From Candidatus Peribacteria bacterium (lineage in GTDB: Bacteria > Patescibacteriota > Gracilibacteria > Peribacterales > Peribacteraceae), in contig JAHFJM010000001.1 in NCBI GenBank assembly GCA_023245935.1, positions 372,001 to 436,000 of the forward strand: DNA of 64,000 nt. Reading direction: 5' to 3'. Below the pieces are notes generated by a model that had not been told where the DNA came from, searched no databases, and saw only the letters and a list, made by a program, of their open reading frames with translations. Shown piece by piece: positions 37,037 to 46,295 of this stretch. Numbering within the stretch: the first letter of the stretch is position 1; each line of letters begins with the position of its first letter. The translations under genes were made by a program, and so were the position numbers.

Positions 37037-37873
37037 GTGGCATACCTTCCTCTTTTTTTTCATCGCGCATTCCATAAACCTCAGCATGTTTCGTGGCTTG
37101 AACATCTGCAGTGGCTCGTTGCCATGCGGCGATATGACAAGATCATTCTGAAGGCTCCCTGCCCCGAACGAGCTCCCGATGGAGTGTTTACTGCGATTCT
37201 TCTCAATTATAAGCGTCCGCAAAATATCGAACTCCTTCTGCGCATGCTGCTGCAGGTGCCGCTCATCAACAACGTCATCATCAGCAATAACAATCCTGCG
37301 TGCGATCTTTCGAAGTGGTTTTTTTTCACTCATCCGCGCGTTCGTGTCGTCGAGCAGTTTGCAAGCAAGCCGTGTGCGGAGCGGTACTTCATTGCCCGCG
37401 AAACGTCTGGGGAGTACTTCGTGTGCATCGATGACGATTTGTTTTTGCTGCCGTCGCAGGTGCAGAAAATCTGCGAAGAGACACTGAAGGATCCTTCTGT
37501 CTTGCATGGCATGTTTGGACAGGAGCTGCTCAAGGACGGCACTTTTCGCCATGCCGTTTCGAATCATGTTGGACGCATCGATATCATCAGTAGATTGTAC
37601 GTATTTTCGCGTCCGGTGCTTCTAGGGTGGCATGAGCTCCTCAGGGAAACCGGCTCCGAATGCGACCAAAAAGTTCTGCGTCAGGCAGATGATCTCTTGC
37701 TGAGTTTCGCAGGAACCGGTCTGCCACTCATGCACGATGTCGGTCCGTATCTGGATTGTTGCACTCAGGGCGAAAAGGGTGTCGCGACGTGGCGTGATGA
37801 GGATTTTTTTGCAACGAGGGACGTGCTGTTTCAAAAATTGAAGTCGCTGCGTTGCATGCCATCGATCTCATGA
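37037..37873 (+). CDS. Glycosyltransferase (GT2-like fold)
   Basis: 'FTAILLNYKRPQNIELLLRMLLQVPLINNVIISNNN', 'YFVCIDDDLFLLPSQ'; start uncertain. Confidence 0.75.
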   Translation: MAYLPLFFHRAFHKPQHVSWLEHLQWLVAMRRYDKIILKAPCPERAPDGVFTAILLNYKRPQNIELLLRMLLQVPLINNVIISNNNPACDLSKWFFFTHPRVRVVEQFASKPCAERYFIARETSGEYFVCIDDDLFLLPSQVQKICEETLKDPSVLHGMFGQELLKDGTFRHAVSNHVGRIDIISRLYVFSRPVLLGWHELLRETGSECDQKVLRQADDLLLSFAGTGLPLMHDVGPYLDCCTQGEKGVATWRDEDFFATRDVLFQKLKSLRCMPSIS

Positions 37874-38476
37874 AACTTTGCGCACAATCACCTGCCAACC
37901 TCTTTCGATGAGCTCGTAATTGCCTGCGAAAATTTCGAGAAACGCATCAAGGGCGATCCGGGGATTCTTGAGCGGCGCTTCCGGGAAACAATCCCACCCG
38001 TAGTCGTCGAAGATCAGGATTCCGTTTTTCTTGAGGAGACCCCACGAGAGGACGGCGTCCGTGAGCACCGCCTTGGAGGTATGGGATCCGTCGATGTAAA
38101 TGCAGTCGAAGCTCGAGAGCGGCAGAGTGTAGAGCAATTCGTCCGATCTTCCCTTGAGCTTTGTCACTTTGTGCTCCGCGCGGAGCGCTCGAATATTGTG
38201 ATCGAATCTCTTCTCGCAGTCCTCTCCCTTGGACATCGGCAGCTTCAATCTCGTGGAAATTTCAACGCTTTCATCGCAGAGGTGGAAGATGTCGATGCAG
38301 GTGAGTCGGCATGTTTCGTGCGTCAACACGGAGGTGAGCAACCAACACGCGCTCCTGCCTTCGTAACTTCCGATTTCGAGAAAATGGAGATCGGGTTTTC
38401 CCTTGAAATGGGCGAGTGTCTTCTCCCATACCGGGATGTTGCCGCTGAACCAGTCGCCGGTGAAGAGAAGAGGCAT
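37868..38476 (-). CDS. Class I SAM-dependent methyltransferase (Methyltransf_24-like)
   Basis: 'LHFLEIGSYEGRSACWLL', 'DCIYIDGSHTSKAVLTDAVLSWGLLKKNGILIFDDYG'. Confidence 0.8.
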   Translation of the reverse strand: MPLLFTGDWFSGNIPVWEKTLAHFKGKPDLHFLEIGSYEGRSACWLLTSVLTHETCRLTCIDIFHLCDESVEISTRLKLPMSKGEDCEKRFDHNIRALRAEHKVTKLKGRSDELLYTLPLSSFDCIYIDGSHTSKAVLTDAVLSWGLLKKNGILIFDDYGWDCFPEAPLKNPRIALDAFLEIFAGNYELIERGWQVIVRKVS

Positions 38477-38562
38477 GGAGATCGCGAGTATACCTCAGAG
38501 TTGCCGCGGGCTTGCAAGAGAATTTTTCGTATGGTCTGGTGTATTTTGCTATCCATGCAGTC

Positions 38563-39882
38563 ATGGAGCATATGCCAACAGTCGGCGCCTTTTGGGTCAT
38601 TCAACTGAAGCGATTGTTGGGGTCTCTCGCGGCGGGATGTTGGTCAGTCATTTTTTTCTGTGTTTTTTTGCTCACTCCCGCATGGCGGAGCAGGAAAGAC
38701 ACGCTCGTGTGGTGTCCGCTTCCGTATCGACCGTTTCGCGATTGGGCGATTGCGATGCGCTCACTCGGATGGAAAACAGTGACGGTTGTCGACGGCAGTT
38801 GGTTTCCGGTGAGCACTCCCGAAGAGTTTGATCGTACGATGACGGAACTTGTTCCGTGGTGCTTGAGGTTCTGGGCGAAGCACGTCAAACACTACTGTGC
38901 ATTTCAATACGTTCTGCGGCATGCAGCCGTGATGCATACGGCCATGGGTGGACCACTCGAGTCCACTCCTCTGTGGAGATTCGAATCTTTTTTCCTGCGA
39001 CGCGCAGGCATCCGCACGATCTGCACTCCCCTTGGAAGTGAATCGTACCCGTCGTCTTCAATGTTCGATCTGTCGTTGCGACATGGATTCCTTCGCGCGT
39101 TTCCCGGTGCAGCCAGGGAAGAATGGCGCAGTACTCGCAACATTGCGTATTGGGCAAAGCACGCAGACGTCATTATTTCGAGCAGCGCGATTGATGCTTT
39201 GCCTCGCTTTGATGTCCTGACGCCGAATCCTTGTGTCATCGATGTGGCTGCTCATCCATGCAAGCAGCGCTACCTCTCGACAGATGGCACCAATGGTTCC
39301 GTTCGCATTCTCCATGCACCGTCGTTCCGCGGATACAAAGGGACGGAATTCATTGTGAAGGCAGTCAGTGAACTCAGAGATGAGGGTCTGCAGATTGAAT
39401 TCGATCTCCTCGAGAAAGTTCCGAGATCGGTCGTGCTGGAGCACATGCTGACGGCGGATATTTTTGCAGACGAACTGATTGTCACCGGTTATGGCTTTGC
39501 CGCCATCGAAGCGATGGCGACCGGGCTTCCGGTTCTCTCGAATGCCGAGAGAGAAGATCTCACACGACTCTTTCGCCGTTATTCGTTCCTGGATGAATCA
39601 CCGATCGTGTCGTCCTCACCCGAGACCGTGAAAAAGAATTTGCGGGCACTCATCACGAATCCTTCGCTTCGCGAAACACTCGGGAGGGCCGGTCGGGCGT
39701 ACGCCGAAAAATATCATTCCCATGACGCTGCGCGATTTCTCTTCGATACGGTCTACGGTACCCTCCTTCGAGGCGAATCCACTGATCTGCTGCGTCTCTA
39801 TCATCCGCTTGATCCGTCACTTCCACAGACCGCGACGCGGATCAGGCACCCCCTCGTCGACAATCACCTTCCTGTTCTGTGA
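38563..39882 (+). CDS. Glycosyltransferase (GT4/GT-B-like)
   Basis: 'VRILHAPSFRGYKGTEFIVKAV', 'DELIVTGYGFAAIEAMATGLPVLSNAER'. Confidence 0.75.
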   Translation: MEHMPTVGAFWVIQLKRLLGSLAAGCWSVIFFCVFLLTPAWRSRKDTLVWCPLPYRPFRDWAIAMRSLGWKTVTVVDGSWFPVSTPEEFDRTMTELVPWCLRFWAKHVKHYCAFQYVLRHAAVMHTAMGGPLESTPLWRFESFFLRRAGIRTICTPLGSESYPSSSMFDLSLRHGFLRAFPGAAREEWRSTRNIAYWAKHADVIISSSAIDALPRFDVLTPNPCVIDVAAHPCKQRYLSTDGTNGSVRILHAPSFRGYKGTEFIVKAVSELRDEGLQIEFDLLEKVPRSVVLEHMLTADIFADELIVTGYGFAAIEAMATGLPVLSNAEREDLTRLFRRYSFLDESPIVSSSPETVKKNLRALITNPSLRETLGRAGRAYAEKYHSHDAARFLFDTVYGTLLRGESTDLLRLYHPLDPSLPQTATRIRHPLVDNHLPVL

Positions 39883-40469
39883 CGTCCTCAGGCATCCATC
39901 CGACGGCTGTTCTTGATCACCCCGTCACCCTCGGTGAGGGCGTGAAGATCTGGCATTTTTGCCACGTGATGCGCGGAGCAACGATCGGAGCGAATGCGAT
40001 GCTTGGACAGAATGTATTCGTGGCCGAGGACGTGAAGATCGGGAATGGCGTGCGCATTCAAAACAATGTATCGGTGTATCGCGGAGTGGAATTGCAGGAT
40101 GATGTCTTTGTCGGACCGTCCGTGGTGTTTACGAATGTACTGCGACCGCGTGCGTTCATCGATCTGGAAGCATCCGACTATGCTCGAACGCTCGTCAAGC
40201 GAGGCGCATCGATCGGGGCGAATGCGACGATTGTGTGCGGCGTGCGAATCGGTGAGTATGCTCTGATCGGGGCAGGCTCGGTCGTGACTGCAGATGTGCC
40301 GGCGCATGCACTTGTCTTTGGAAATCCTGCTCGCATCCAAGGATGGGTCTGCGTGTGCGGTGAGCAGCTGACTGTGACGGAGGCTGCGCTACGTGTGACA
40401 TGCCCGGCGTGTCACAAAACATTGGAGCGTATCTCCGATGGATTCTCACTCGCATCGCATGGAAACTAA
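39879..40469 (+). CDS. Left-handed beta-helix N-acetyltransferase (WbpD/WlbB-like)
   Basis: Hexapeptide repeats 'GATIGANAMLGQNVFVAEDVKIGNGVRIQNNVSVYRGVEL'; C-terminal Cys pairs. Confidence 0.82.
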   Translation: MTSSGIHPTAVLDHPVTLGEGVKIWHFCHVMRGATIGANAMLGQNVFVAEDVKIGNGVRIQNNVSVYRGVELQDDVFVGPSVVFTNVLRPRAFIDLEASDYARTLVKRGASIGANATIVCGVRIGEYALIGAGSVVTADVPAHALVFGNPARIQGWVCVCGEQLTVTEAALRVTCPACHKTLERISDGFSLASHGN

Positions 40470-41400
40470 GCAACGCATTCTCGTTGTCGGCGGTGCGGGA
40501 TTCATCGGGAGCCACATCGTGGAAGCGATTGCCCGAAGCGGACTTGGGTGTGTCGTCGCGGATAATTTGTGCACCGGAAAGCAGGAGAATTGCGATGGAA
40601 CCGGCACGAGTTTTCATCAGTGTGATTGCGCGGACATGCAGGCGCTCGGCGATCTTCTGCGCAAGGAGACGATCACCACGGTCATCAATGTTGCAACGCG
40701 GTCGCTTCCCTACAGCCTCAGCTTTCCATTCGAAGCGGTGCGGGAGACGATCGGAGTAACGCAGGCACTGTGCGAATTGCAGAGACTCGGAACATTTCGA
40801 ACACTCGTGCATCTGTCCTCATCGGAAGTCTACGGACAGTCTTCTGTCGTGCCGATCACAGAGGAAACGCCACCGAATCCTACGACTCCCTACGCTGCGG
40901 CAAAGGCTGCGTGTGATGCAATCGTCTTGTCGTACGTCCGGACATTCCATTCGCGGAGCGTGATCGTGCGCCCATTCAATCAATTCGGTGTGCGTCAGCA
41001 GCGGGGACGATACGGAGCGCTGATCGCCCGGGTGATCGATGCGGTGATGCAAAAGACACCGATCACGATTCACGGCAGCGGAAAGCAGACGCGAGACTTT
41101 TTGTTCGTCACAGATCTTGCATTCGCTCTTGCCTGTCTCGTCGAGCAAGATGCTTTCCTCAGTGGAGACGTGATTCAGATTGCATCCGGGCGCGAACGCA
41201 GTGTGAACGAGATCATCGAGACGATTTTCTCCTTGATGGGCGCTCGCACGGACGTTGTGCATGGACCGGATCGCCCCGGTGACATCGAAAGACAAGCAGC
41301 GTCCATCGAGAAGGCATCCGCACTGCTATCATGGTCTCCTGCAACGCCATTCGAAGACGGACTCAGGCAGACAATCGATTGGCATCGCGCTCATCCATGA
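40459..41400 (+). CDS. NAD-dependent epimerase/dehydratase (SDR)
   Basis: 'ILVVGGAGFIGSHIVEAI', 'PYAAAKAACDAIV'; the position expected for YxxxK reads YAAAK. Confidence 0.87.
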   Translation: METKQRILVVGGAGFIGSHIVEAIARSGLGCVVADNLCTGKQENCDGTGTSFHQCDCADMQALGDLLRKETITTVINVATRSLPYSLSFPFEAVRETIGVTQALCELQRLGTFRTLVHLSSSEVYGQSSVVPITEETPPNPTTPYAAAKAACDAIVLSYVRTFHSRSVIVRPFNQFGVRQQRGRYGALIARVIDAVMQKTPITIHGSGKQTRDFLFVTDLAFALACLVEQDAFLSGDVIQIASGRERSVNEIIETIFSLMGARTDVVHGPDRPGDIERQAASIEKASALLSWSPATPFEDGLRQTIDWHRAHP

Positions 41401-42590
41401 AGATTCCTCTCACCAAACCGTACATCGGCACCGAAGAGCTTGCAGAAATCCTCAAGCCGCTCGAAAGCGGATGGTTGGTCGAAGGACCGCAAGTTCGCAG
41501 ATTCGAGGAAGCAGTGGAGTCATACACGGGCACACCCCATGCGGTTGCCGTCAGTTCCTGCACCGCAGCGCTCCATGTTGCAGTGGCAGCCCTTGGACTC
41601 AAGCCCGGAGACGAAGTGATTGTTCCGGGGTTCACGTGGGTTGCGACTGCGAATGCAGTCCAATGCATGGGTGCTAGACCTGTGTTCTGCGATATTGATT
41701 TGAAGACGTTTAACATCGATCCAAAGCACATTGAGAACCTCATCACACCAAGAACAGTCGGGATCATTGCCGTTCATCAATTCGGTCTGTGTGCCGATAT
41801 GGATCCCATTCTTGCGATTGCCCGAATGCATGACCTTTGGCTCGTCGAAGACGCAGCGTGCGCACTCGGATCATTCTACAAAGGAACGTACGCCGGCAAT
41901 CTCGGTGACTGCGGATGCTTCAGTTTTCATCCGCGAAAAATCATCACGACGGGCGAAGGCGGCATGCTGGTTACGCAGAGCGAAGACATTGCGAGAAAAG
42001 CGGTGATGTTGCGCAGTCACGGTGCTGCACTCTCCTCCCATGATCGGTTCCACTCTCCAGAAAAATATCGGATGGCTGATCATCCGATGCACGGGTACAA
42101 CTATCGGCTCACCGATCTGCAGGGAAGTCTCGGGATTGCACAGATGCGGAAGCTCACGGAGATTCTCACGCGGCGCGAAGAGCTCGCATCGACGTACAAT
42201 ACTCTCTTGGCGAGGTGTTCCTGGCTGCGAACACCGTTTGTTCCTGATTATGCCACTCATAACTATCAGTCATACGTTTGCCTTTTTGCTCCAGAAATAC
42301 CGACTATGGAAAACGTATCGATGCTCAGAGCGCAGCGCGATGCGATCATGAAGTCGCTTGAGGAAGAGGGGATCGCAACATCGCAAGGCACGCACGCACC
42401 GTTCCTCCTCAGTTCCTATGCGAAGATGTATGGCTACACTCCAACGCTTTGCGAGAACTCATACCTCGCACAAGAATTGAGCATTGCATTGCCTCTCTAT
42501 GTGCAGATGACCGCAGAGGATCAATTGCGCGTGACGGAGGCACTCATCGGCGCTTATCAGAAGTGCGTTCCTGAAACCGTCTGTTCGTGA
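41397..42590 (+). CDS. DegT/DnrJ/EryC1/StrS aminotransferase (WbpE-like)
   Basis: 'VAVSSCTAALHVAVAALGLKPGDEVIVPGFTWVATANAV', 'GDCGCFSFHPRKIITTGEGGMLVT'. Confidence 0.93.
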   Translation: MKIPLTKPYIGTEELAEILKPLESGWLVEGPQVRRFEEAVESYTGTPHAVAVSSCTAALHVAVAALGLKPGDEVIVPGFTWVATANAVQCMGARPVFCDIDLKTFNIDPKHIENLITPRTVGIIAVHQFGLCADMDPILAIARMHDLWLVEDAACALGSFYKGTYAGNLGDCGCFSFHPRKIITTGEGGMLVTQSEDIARKAVMLRSHGAALSSHDRFHSPEKYRMADHPMHGYNYRLTDLQGSLGIAQMRKLTEILTRREELASTYNTLLARCSWLRTPFVPDYATHNYQSYVCLFAPEIPTMENVSMLRAQRDAIMKSLEEEGIATSQGTHAPFLLSSYAKMYGYTPTLCENSYLAQELSIALPLYVQMTAEDQLRVTEALIGAYQKCVPETVCS

Positions 42591-42595
42591 TTCCG

Positions 42596-43747
42596 CTAAA
42601 TATTTTTCTTCGATGTGTATTTACGATAGAAACTTTCCGGAACCAAGTTACATTTCATGAGGATCCAGAAGAGTGGGCGCAGTCTTTCGAATGTTTGTTT
42701 CGAGGTGTGAAAATCCCGGAATGACCGCAGCGGTCCATGCATCATTGCTTCCCATTCTTCATCCGAAAACCCGAGGCGCTTTTGGACGAGTGCCTGGAGC
42801 ACCGGATCCGGTTCCATCGGTGTTGCCAGAAGTGCGAGCCCTTCTTCCCGTGTCATTTGTCCGGACCTGACGAGGGCGGAGTAGCCGAGAATCCGCAAGT
42901 CTCTGCCAAAACGCTGTGGCATGAACAAGCGGTGGAAGAATGCGGTAAAGGTATTCTCCAAATGATGCCCGCCGTACCACTGCCATCCGAATTTTTCCGC
43001 AAGCAGTTTCTGCGCATCGGATTTTTGATAATCCATCCAGTAGAGCGGGCGAATTTTTCGGATGCGCTTCACGAGGATCCACCGCAAAAAATCCCGCAGG
43101 TGCATGTTCGGAAATGTCCTCATTCGATGCTCATCAAAATGCCCGAATCGCTTCACGACGCTTTGGATGTACTGACCGTCTATGTAGTTCCAGCCGACGG
43201 GAGCGATGCCTTCCGTGCGGAACGAATGTCCCTCGAAGATGGTGCTAATGCCATGCTCCTCCGCGGCACGGTAGAGCGTCGCTGCAAGTCCCATATCAGT
43301 GGGGCTGTCGATATCCGGAACACCGGCCAACAGAAATGCGCGGTACATATCGTTATACTCCTCATTATCGACCACCAGCGTTTGCAGCGGCACGTGGAGC
43401 GCATCAAGAACGCGTGACATGTTGCGGACGGCCGTCGCCGAATTCCACGTGTTGTCAAAATGCACCGCGAGCGGTCGGAGTCCCAATTCTTTCGTCTGAT
43501 ACAGCAGATAGGAAGAATCCGTTCCCCCACTCACTCCCACAATGACGTCGTACTCTTTGCCTTTTCCTTCTTGGCGAATTTTTTCAGCAAGAGTGTGGAG
43601 GTATTCTTTCCCCGCTTTGCCTGTCGGATGACTGTGATCCATCTCGTCGTGCACTCTGCAGTAGTTGCACATTCCTGTTTCATCAAACCTCATCGCAGGA
43701 GTCAGAGCGTCATACAAGCAACGCCGACACAGTCGCACGTTTGTCAT
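42596..43747 (-). CDS. N-acetyl sugar amidotransferase (WbpG/PseA-like)
   Basis: 'CRRCLYDALTPAMRFDETGMCNYC', 'YDVIVGVSGGTDSSYLLY' PP-loop; adjacent to HisF/HisH-like genes. Confidence 0.88.
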   Translation of the reverse strand: MTNVRLCRRCLYDALTPAMRFDETGMCNYCRVHDEMDHSHPTGKAGKEYLHTLAEKIRQEGKGKEYDVIVGVSGGTDSSYLLYQTKELGLRPLAVHFDNTWNSATAVRNMSRVLDALHVPLQTLVVDNEEYNDMYRAFLLAGVPDIDSPTDMGLAATLYRAAEEHGISTIFEGHSFRTEGIAPVGWNYIDGQYIQSVVKRFGHFDEHRMRTFPNMHLRDFLRWILVKRIRKIRPLYWMDYQKSDAQKLLAEKFGWQWYGGHHLENTFTAFFHRLFMPQRFGRDLRILGYSALVRSGQMTREEGLALLATPMEPDPVLQALVQKRLGFSDEEWEAMMHGPLRSFRDFHTSKQTFERLRPLFWILMKCNLVPESFYRKYTSKKNI

Positions 43748-44478
43748 GAGTGGAACGGAGGGAAATGAACGAGGACGCCTCGACCTTTTCCTTGGTACAG
43801 AAAGAGACTTCCTGCGGCGGAAGCACTCGCTCCCGCCCGAACGGCGGCACTCAAGTCGGCAGTGTCTTTTGCCCCGCCACAAGCGATGATCGGGATGTCG
43901 ACGGTATTGGAAATTGCTTGGATGAACCTCAGGTCATAGCCCTCCATCGTGCCGTCGCGATCGATGGACGTGATGAGCAATTCGCCTGCACCAAGTCGCT
44001 CCATTTCTTTCGCGTGCGTCACTGCGTCGATCCCTGTCGCGACTCTTCCATGATCCAAAAACACTTCCCATGTTCCATGCACCGATCGTACATCCATTGA
44101 TGCGACGATGCTCTGGTTTCCAAATTTCTCAGCTGCTTGCGTGAGAAGTGATGGAGAAGTGATGCACGCCGTATTCAGTGATACTTTCTCGATCCCGAGT
44201 GCGAGGATCGCTGCAATATCATCCATCGTTTTGATGTTTCCGCCGACCGTCAGAGGCATGAAACATTCTCCGGCGAGTTGGTCGAGGATCTCAAGTTGAG
44301 GCTTTGCTGCGTCTCCCTGTGTGATATCGAGCACGATCAACTCATCGACGTTTTCTTCATTGAAAATATGGACCGTGTTCACGGGATCACCGATGTACAT
44401 AGGGTCTGTGAAACGCACGGTCTTGACCAGCGCAGACCCGCTGAGGAGCAAACAGGGAATGATCCTTGGACGCAGCAT
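43744..44478 (-). CDS. hisF: HisF-like cyclase, probably glycan-specific
   Basis: 'RIIPCLLLSGSALVKTVRF', 'LIVLDITQG', 'GELLITSIDRDGTMEGYD'. Confidence 0.88.
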   Translation of the reverse strand: MLRPRIIPCLLLSGSALVKTVRFTDPMYIGDPVNTVHIFNEENVDELIVLDITQGDAAKPQLEILDQLAGECFMPLTVGGNIKTMDDIAAILALGIEKVSLNTACITSPSLLTQAAEKFGNQSIVASMDVRSVHGTWEVFLDHGRVATGIDAVTHAKEMERLGAGELLITSIDRDGTMEGYDLRFIQAISNTVDIPIIACGGAKDTADLSAAVRAGASASAAGSLFLYQGKGRGVLVHFPPFHS

Positions 44479-45083
44479 CAGAGAGCGAGGGAAGAGAAAT
44501 TTTTGAGCAGCTGCATGCCGAATGTGTGACTCTTCTCCGGATGGAATTGCACACCCCGGATGTTATCCCGACCGATCGCCGCGACGATCGTTCCTCCGTA
44601 CTCACTCGTCGCGGCAATGTCCTCGGTGTTCGATTTCACATGATACGAATGCGCGAACGTGAAGCGCACGTTTTCGGTGAGTTCGGTGAAGAGCGGACAG
44701 TTTTTTTGAACGGTGACCGTGTTCCAGCCCATGTGCGGAATGCGCAGATCCGTTCGACTCAGTTTCACCGTCTCTGCATCAATCCATCCAAGTCCGTCTT
44801 CCGTTCCCTCCTCACTGCGTTTCGTCAGCAGTTGCATCCCCAGGCAAATTCCAAGAAACGGCGTATTTTTTTCCAATACTTTCGCACGGAGCAACGGAAG
44901 AAGTCCGCTCGATCGTAGTGCGCGCATTCCCGCATCGAATGCGCCGACACCGGGCAGAATGATGTGAGTGGAGAGCGCAATGACCGCAGGATCGTTGGTG
45001 AGAACAGCCGGTACGCCGATTCGCGCAAGCATTCGCTCCACTGAACGTGCGTTGCCCATGCCATAATCAATGATCGCGATCAT
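44478..45083 (-). CDS. hisH: HisH-like glutamine amidotransferase
   Basis: 'IAIIDYGMGNARSVERML', 'ILPGVGAFDAGM', 'FLGICLGMQLL', 'VQFHPEKS'. Confidence 0.9.
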   Translation of the reverse strand: MIAIIDYGMGNARSVERMLARIGVPAVLTNDPAVIALSTHIILPGVGAFDAGMRALRSSGLLPLLRAKVLEKNTPFLGICLGMQLLTKRSEEGTEDGLGWIDAETVKLSRTDLRIPHMGWNTVTVQKNCPLFTELTENVRFTFAHSYHVKSNTEDIAATSEYGGTIVAAIGRDNIRGVQFHPEKSHTFGMQLLKNFSSLAL

Positions 45084-45147
45084 ACGGGGATCAGAATGCC
45101 TGAGTTCTGCAATTTCTCCAGTGACGTTTTCATGCATTACGGGACGG

Positions 45148-45175
45148 TTGACATACTTCTATACTGGATTACAAT
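45148..45175 (+). promoter_or_regulatory. Predicted promoter TTGACA-N16-TACAAT, ATG 6 nt downstream
   Basis: Direct motif reading. Confidence 0.65.
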
Positions 45176-45181
45176 ATGTTC

Positions 45182-45508
45182 ATGAATACTCCCAGTACAA
45201 CTCCCGACATCAGAGAGATCTTCCTCAGCGAGAACGCTCAGGTGAATGCTCTTATCCAAGTGGATCTTGCTGCGTGCGGCGTGATTACGGACGCAGTCCG
45301 CCAGAAGGTGAAGCGATTTCAGACTTCGTTCGGATGTTTGCCGAGCTCCGTGACGCCTCAAATATGCGAGGAAATCATCAATGATGATGGAACGGTTCTT
45401 TCCGTACGTTCGATGTCACCTCGCAGGGACGATTGCACACACTCGGATACGTTGCTTGGGGATGACGGCGAGCGTTGGGATCGCCAAGAGCTTCTGTACG
45501 ATAAATAA
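45182..45508 (+). CDS. Hypothetical protein
   Basis: Intact ORF with a well-placed promoter; start set at the second ATG. Confidence 0.55.
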   Translation: MNTPSTTPDIREIFLSENAQVNALIQVDLAACGVITDAVRQKVKRFQTSFGCLPSSVTPQICEEIINDDGTVLSVRSMSPRRDDCTHSDTLLGDDGERWDRQELLYDK

Positions 45509-45532
45509 TCGCGTCTCCTGTACACTCCGCGT

Positions 45533-46201
45533 ATGCCGATTGCTCCGCAGCGCATTCTCTTTGAGGATCAGTGGTTGATCGCCGTCACGAAACTGAGCGG
45601 TGAACTCGTCGTGCGCGGGAAAGGCAGGCTCGATAAATTGCCGCTGCTGGATTTCCTTCGGAAAGATCACCCCGGAATCTGTGCGATTCATCGGCTAGAT
45701 TTCGAGACGTCCGGCGTTGTTGTGTTTGCCAAATCAAAAGGGGTACTTGGAAAGATTCTGCAGACCAAGTTTACAGGTTGGCAGAAGCAGTATCTGGCTC
45801 TCGTACTCGGTTCGCTCAAGCGTACGGAAGGAACGATCAGTTTTCGATTGCCTGCGCGAAGCGGGGACGGGAAAGTACCTGCGGAAAGCCGCTACAAACT
45901 GGTGGAGGCAATCGGTCCGGTGAGTCTTGTGCAGGTGACGATCGAGCGCGGGCAGCGGCATCAGATCAGAAAGCATCTCTCGATGATCGGGAATCCGCTG
46001 ATTCTCGATGAGCTGTATGGCATTGCGAAAGCGAACAAAGAGTTCGGGAAATTCCTGAAGCTGCATCGATTTTTTCTCCATGCGTCGCGAGTGACGTTGC
46101 TGCATCCCGTGACGGGAAAGAGTATTGAAATTGTTGCGCCGATGCCGAAGATGTTTGAGGTGGTGTTGGAGAAGATGAGGAGGTTGGTGGGAGGGAGGTA
46201 G
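45533..46201 (+). CDS. RluA-family RNA pseudouridine synthase
   Basis: 'ICAIHRLDFETSGVVVFAKS', 'KQYLALVLG', 'GQRHQIRKHLSMIGNPLILDELYG'. Confidence 0.9.
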   Translation: MPIAPQRILFEDQWLIAVTKLSGELVVRGKGRLDKLPLLDFLRKDHPGICAIHRLDFETSGVVVFAKSKGVLGKILQTKFTGWQKQYLALVLGSLKRTEGTISFRLPARSGDGKVPAESRYKLVEAIGPVSLVQVTIERGQRHQIRKHLSMIGNPLILDELYGIAKANKEFGKFLKLHRFFLHASRVTLLHPVTGKSIEIVAPMPKMFEVVLEKMRRLVGGR

Positions 46202-46211
46202 AGAATGTAAG

Positions 46212-46295
46212 GAAGGTACGGAAGGTATAGAAAGAGGTTTTTTCACTTTCCTTACCTTCCTTACCTTCAAAACCTTCCGTACAATCCTTCCGTAT
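46212..46295. repeat. Period-9 degenerate repeat hairpin between the rluA-like gene and trpS
   Basis: Left GAAGGTACG GAAGGTATA; right CTTACCTTC CTTACCTTC AAAACCTTC CGTACAATC CTTCCGTAT; trpS ATG at 46294. Confidence 0.82.
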
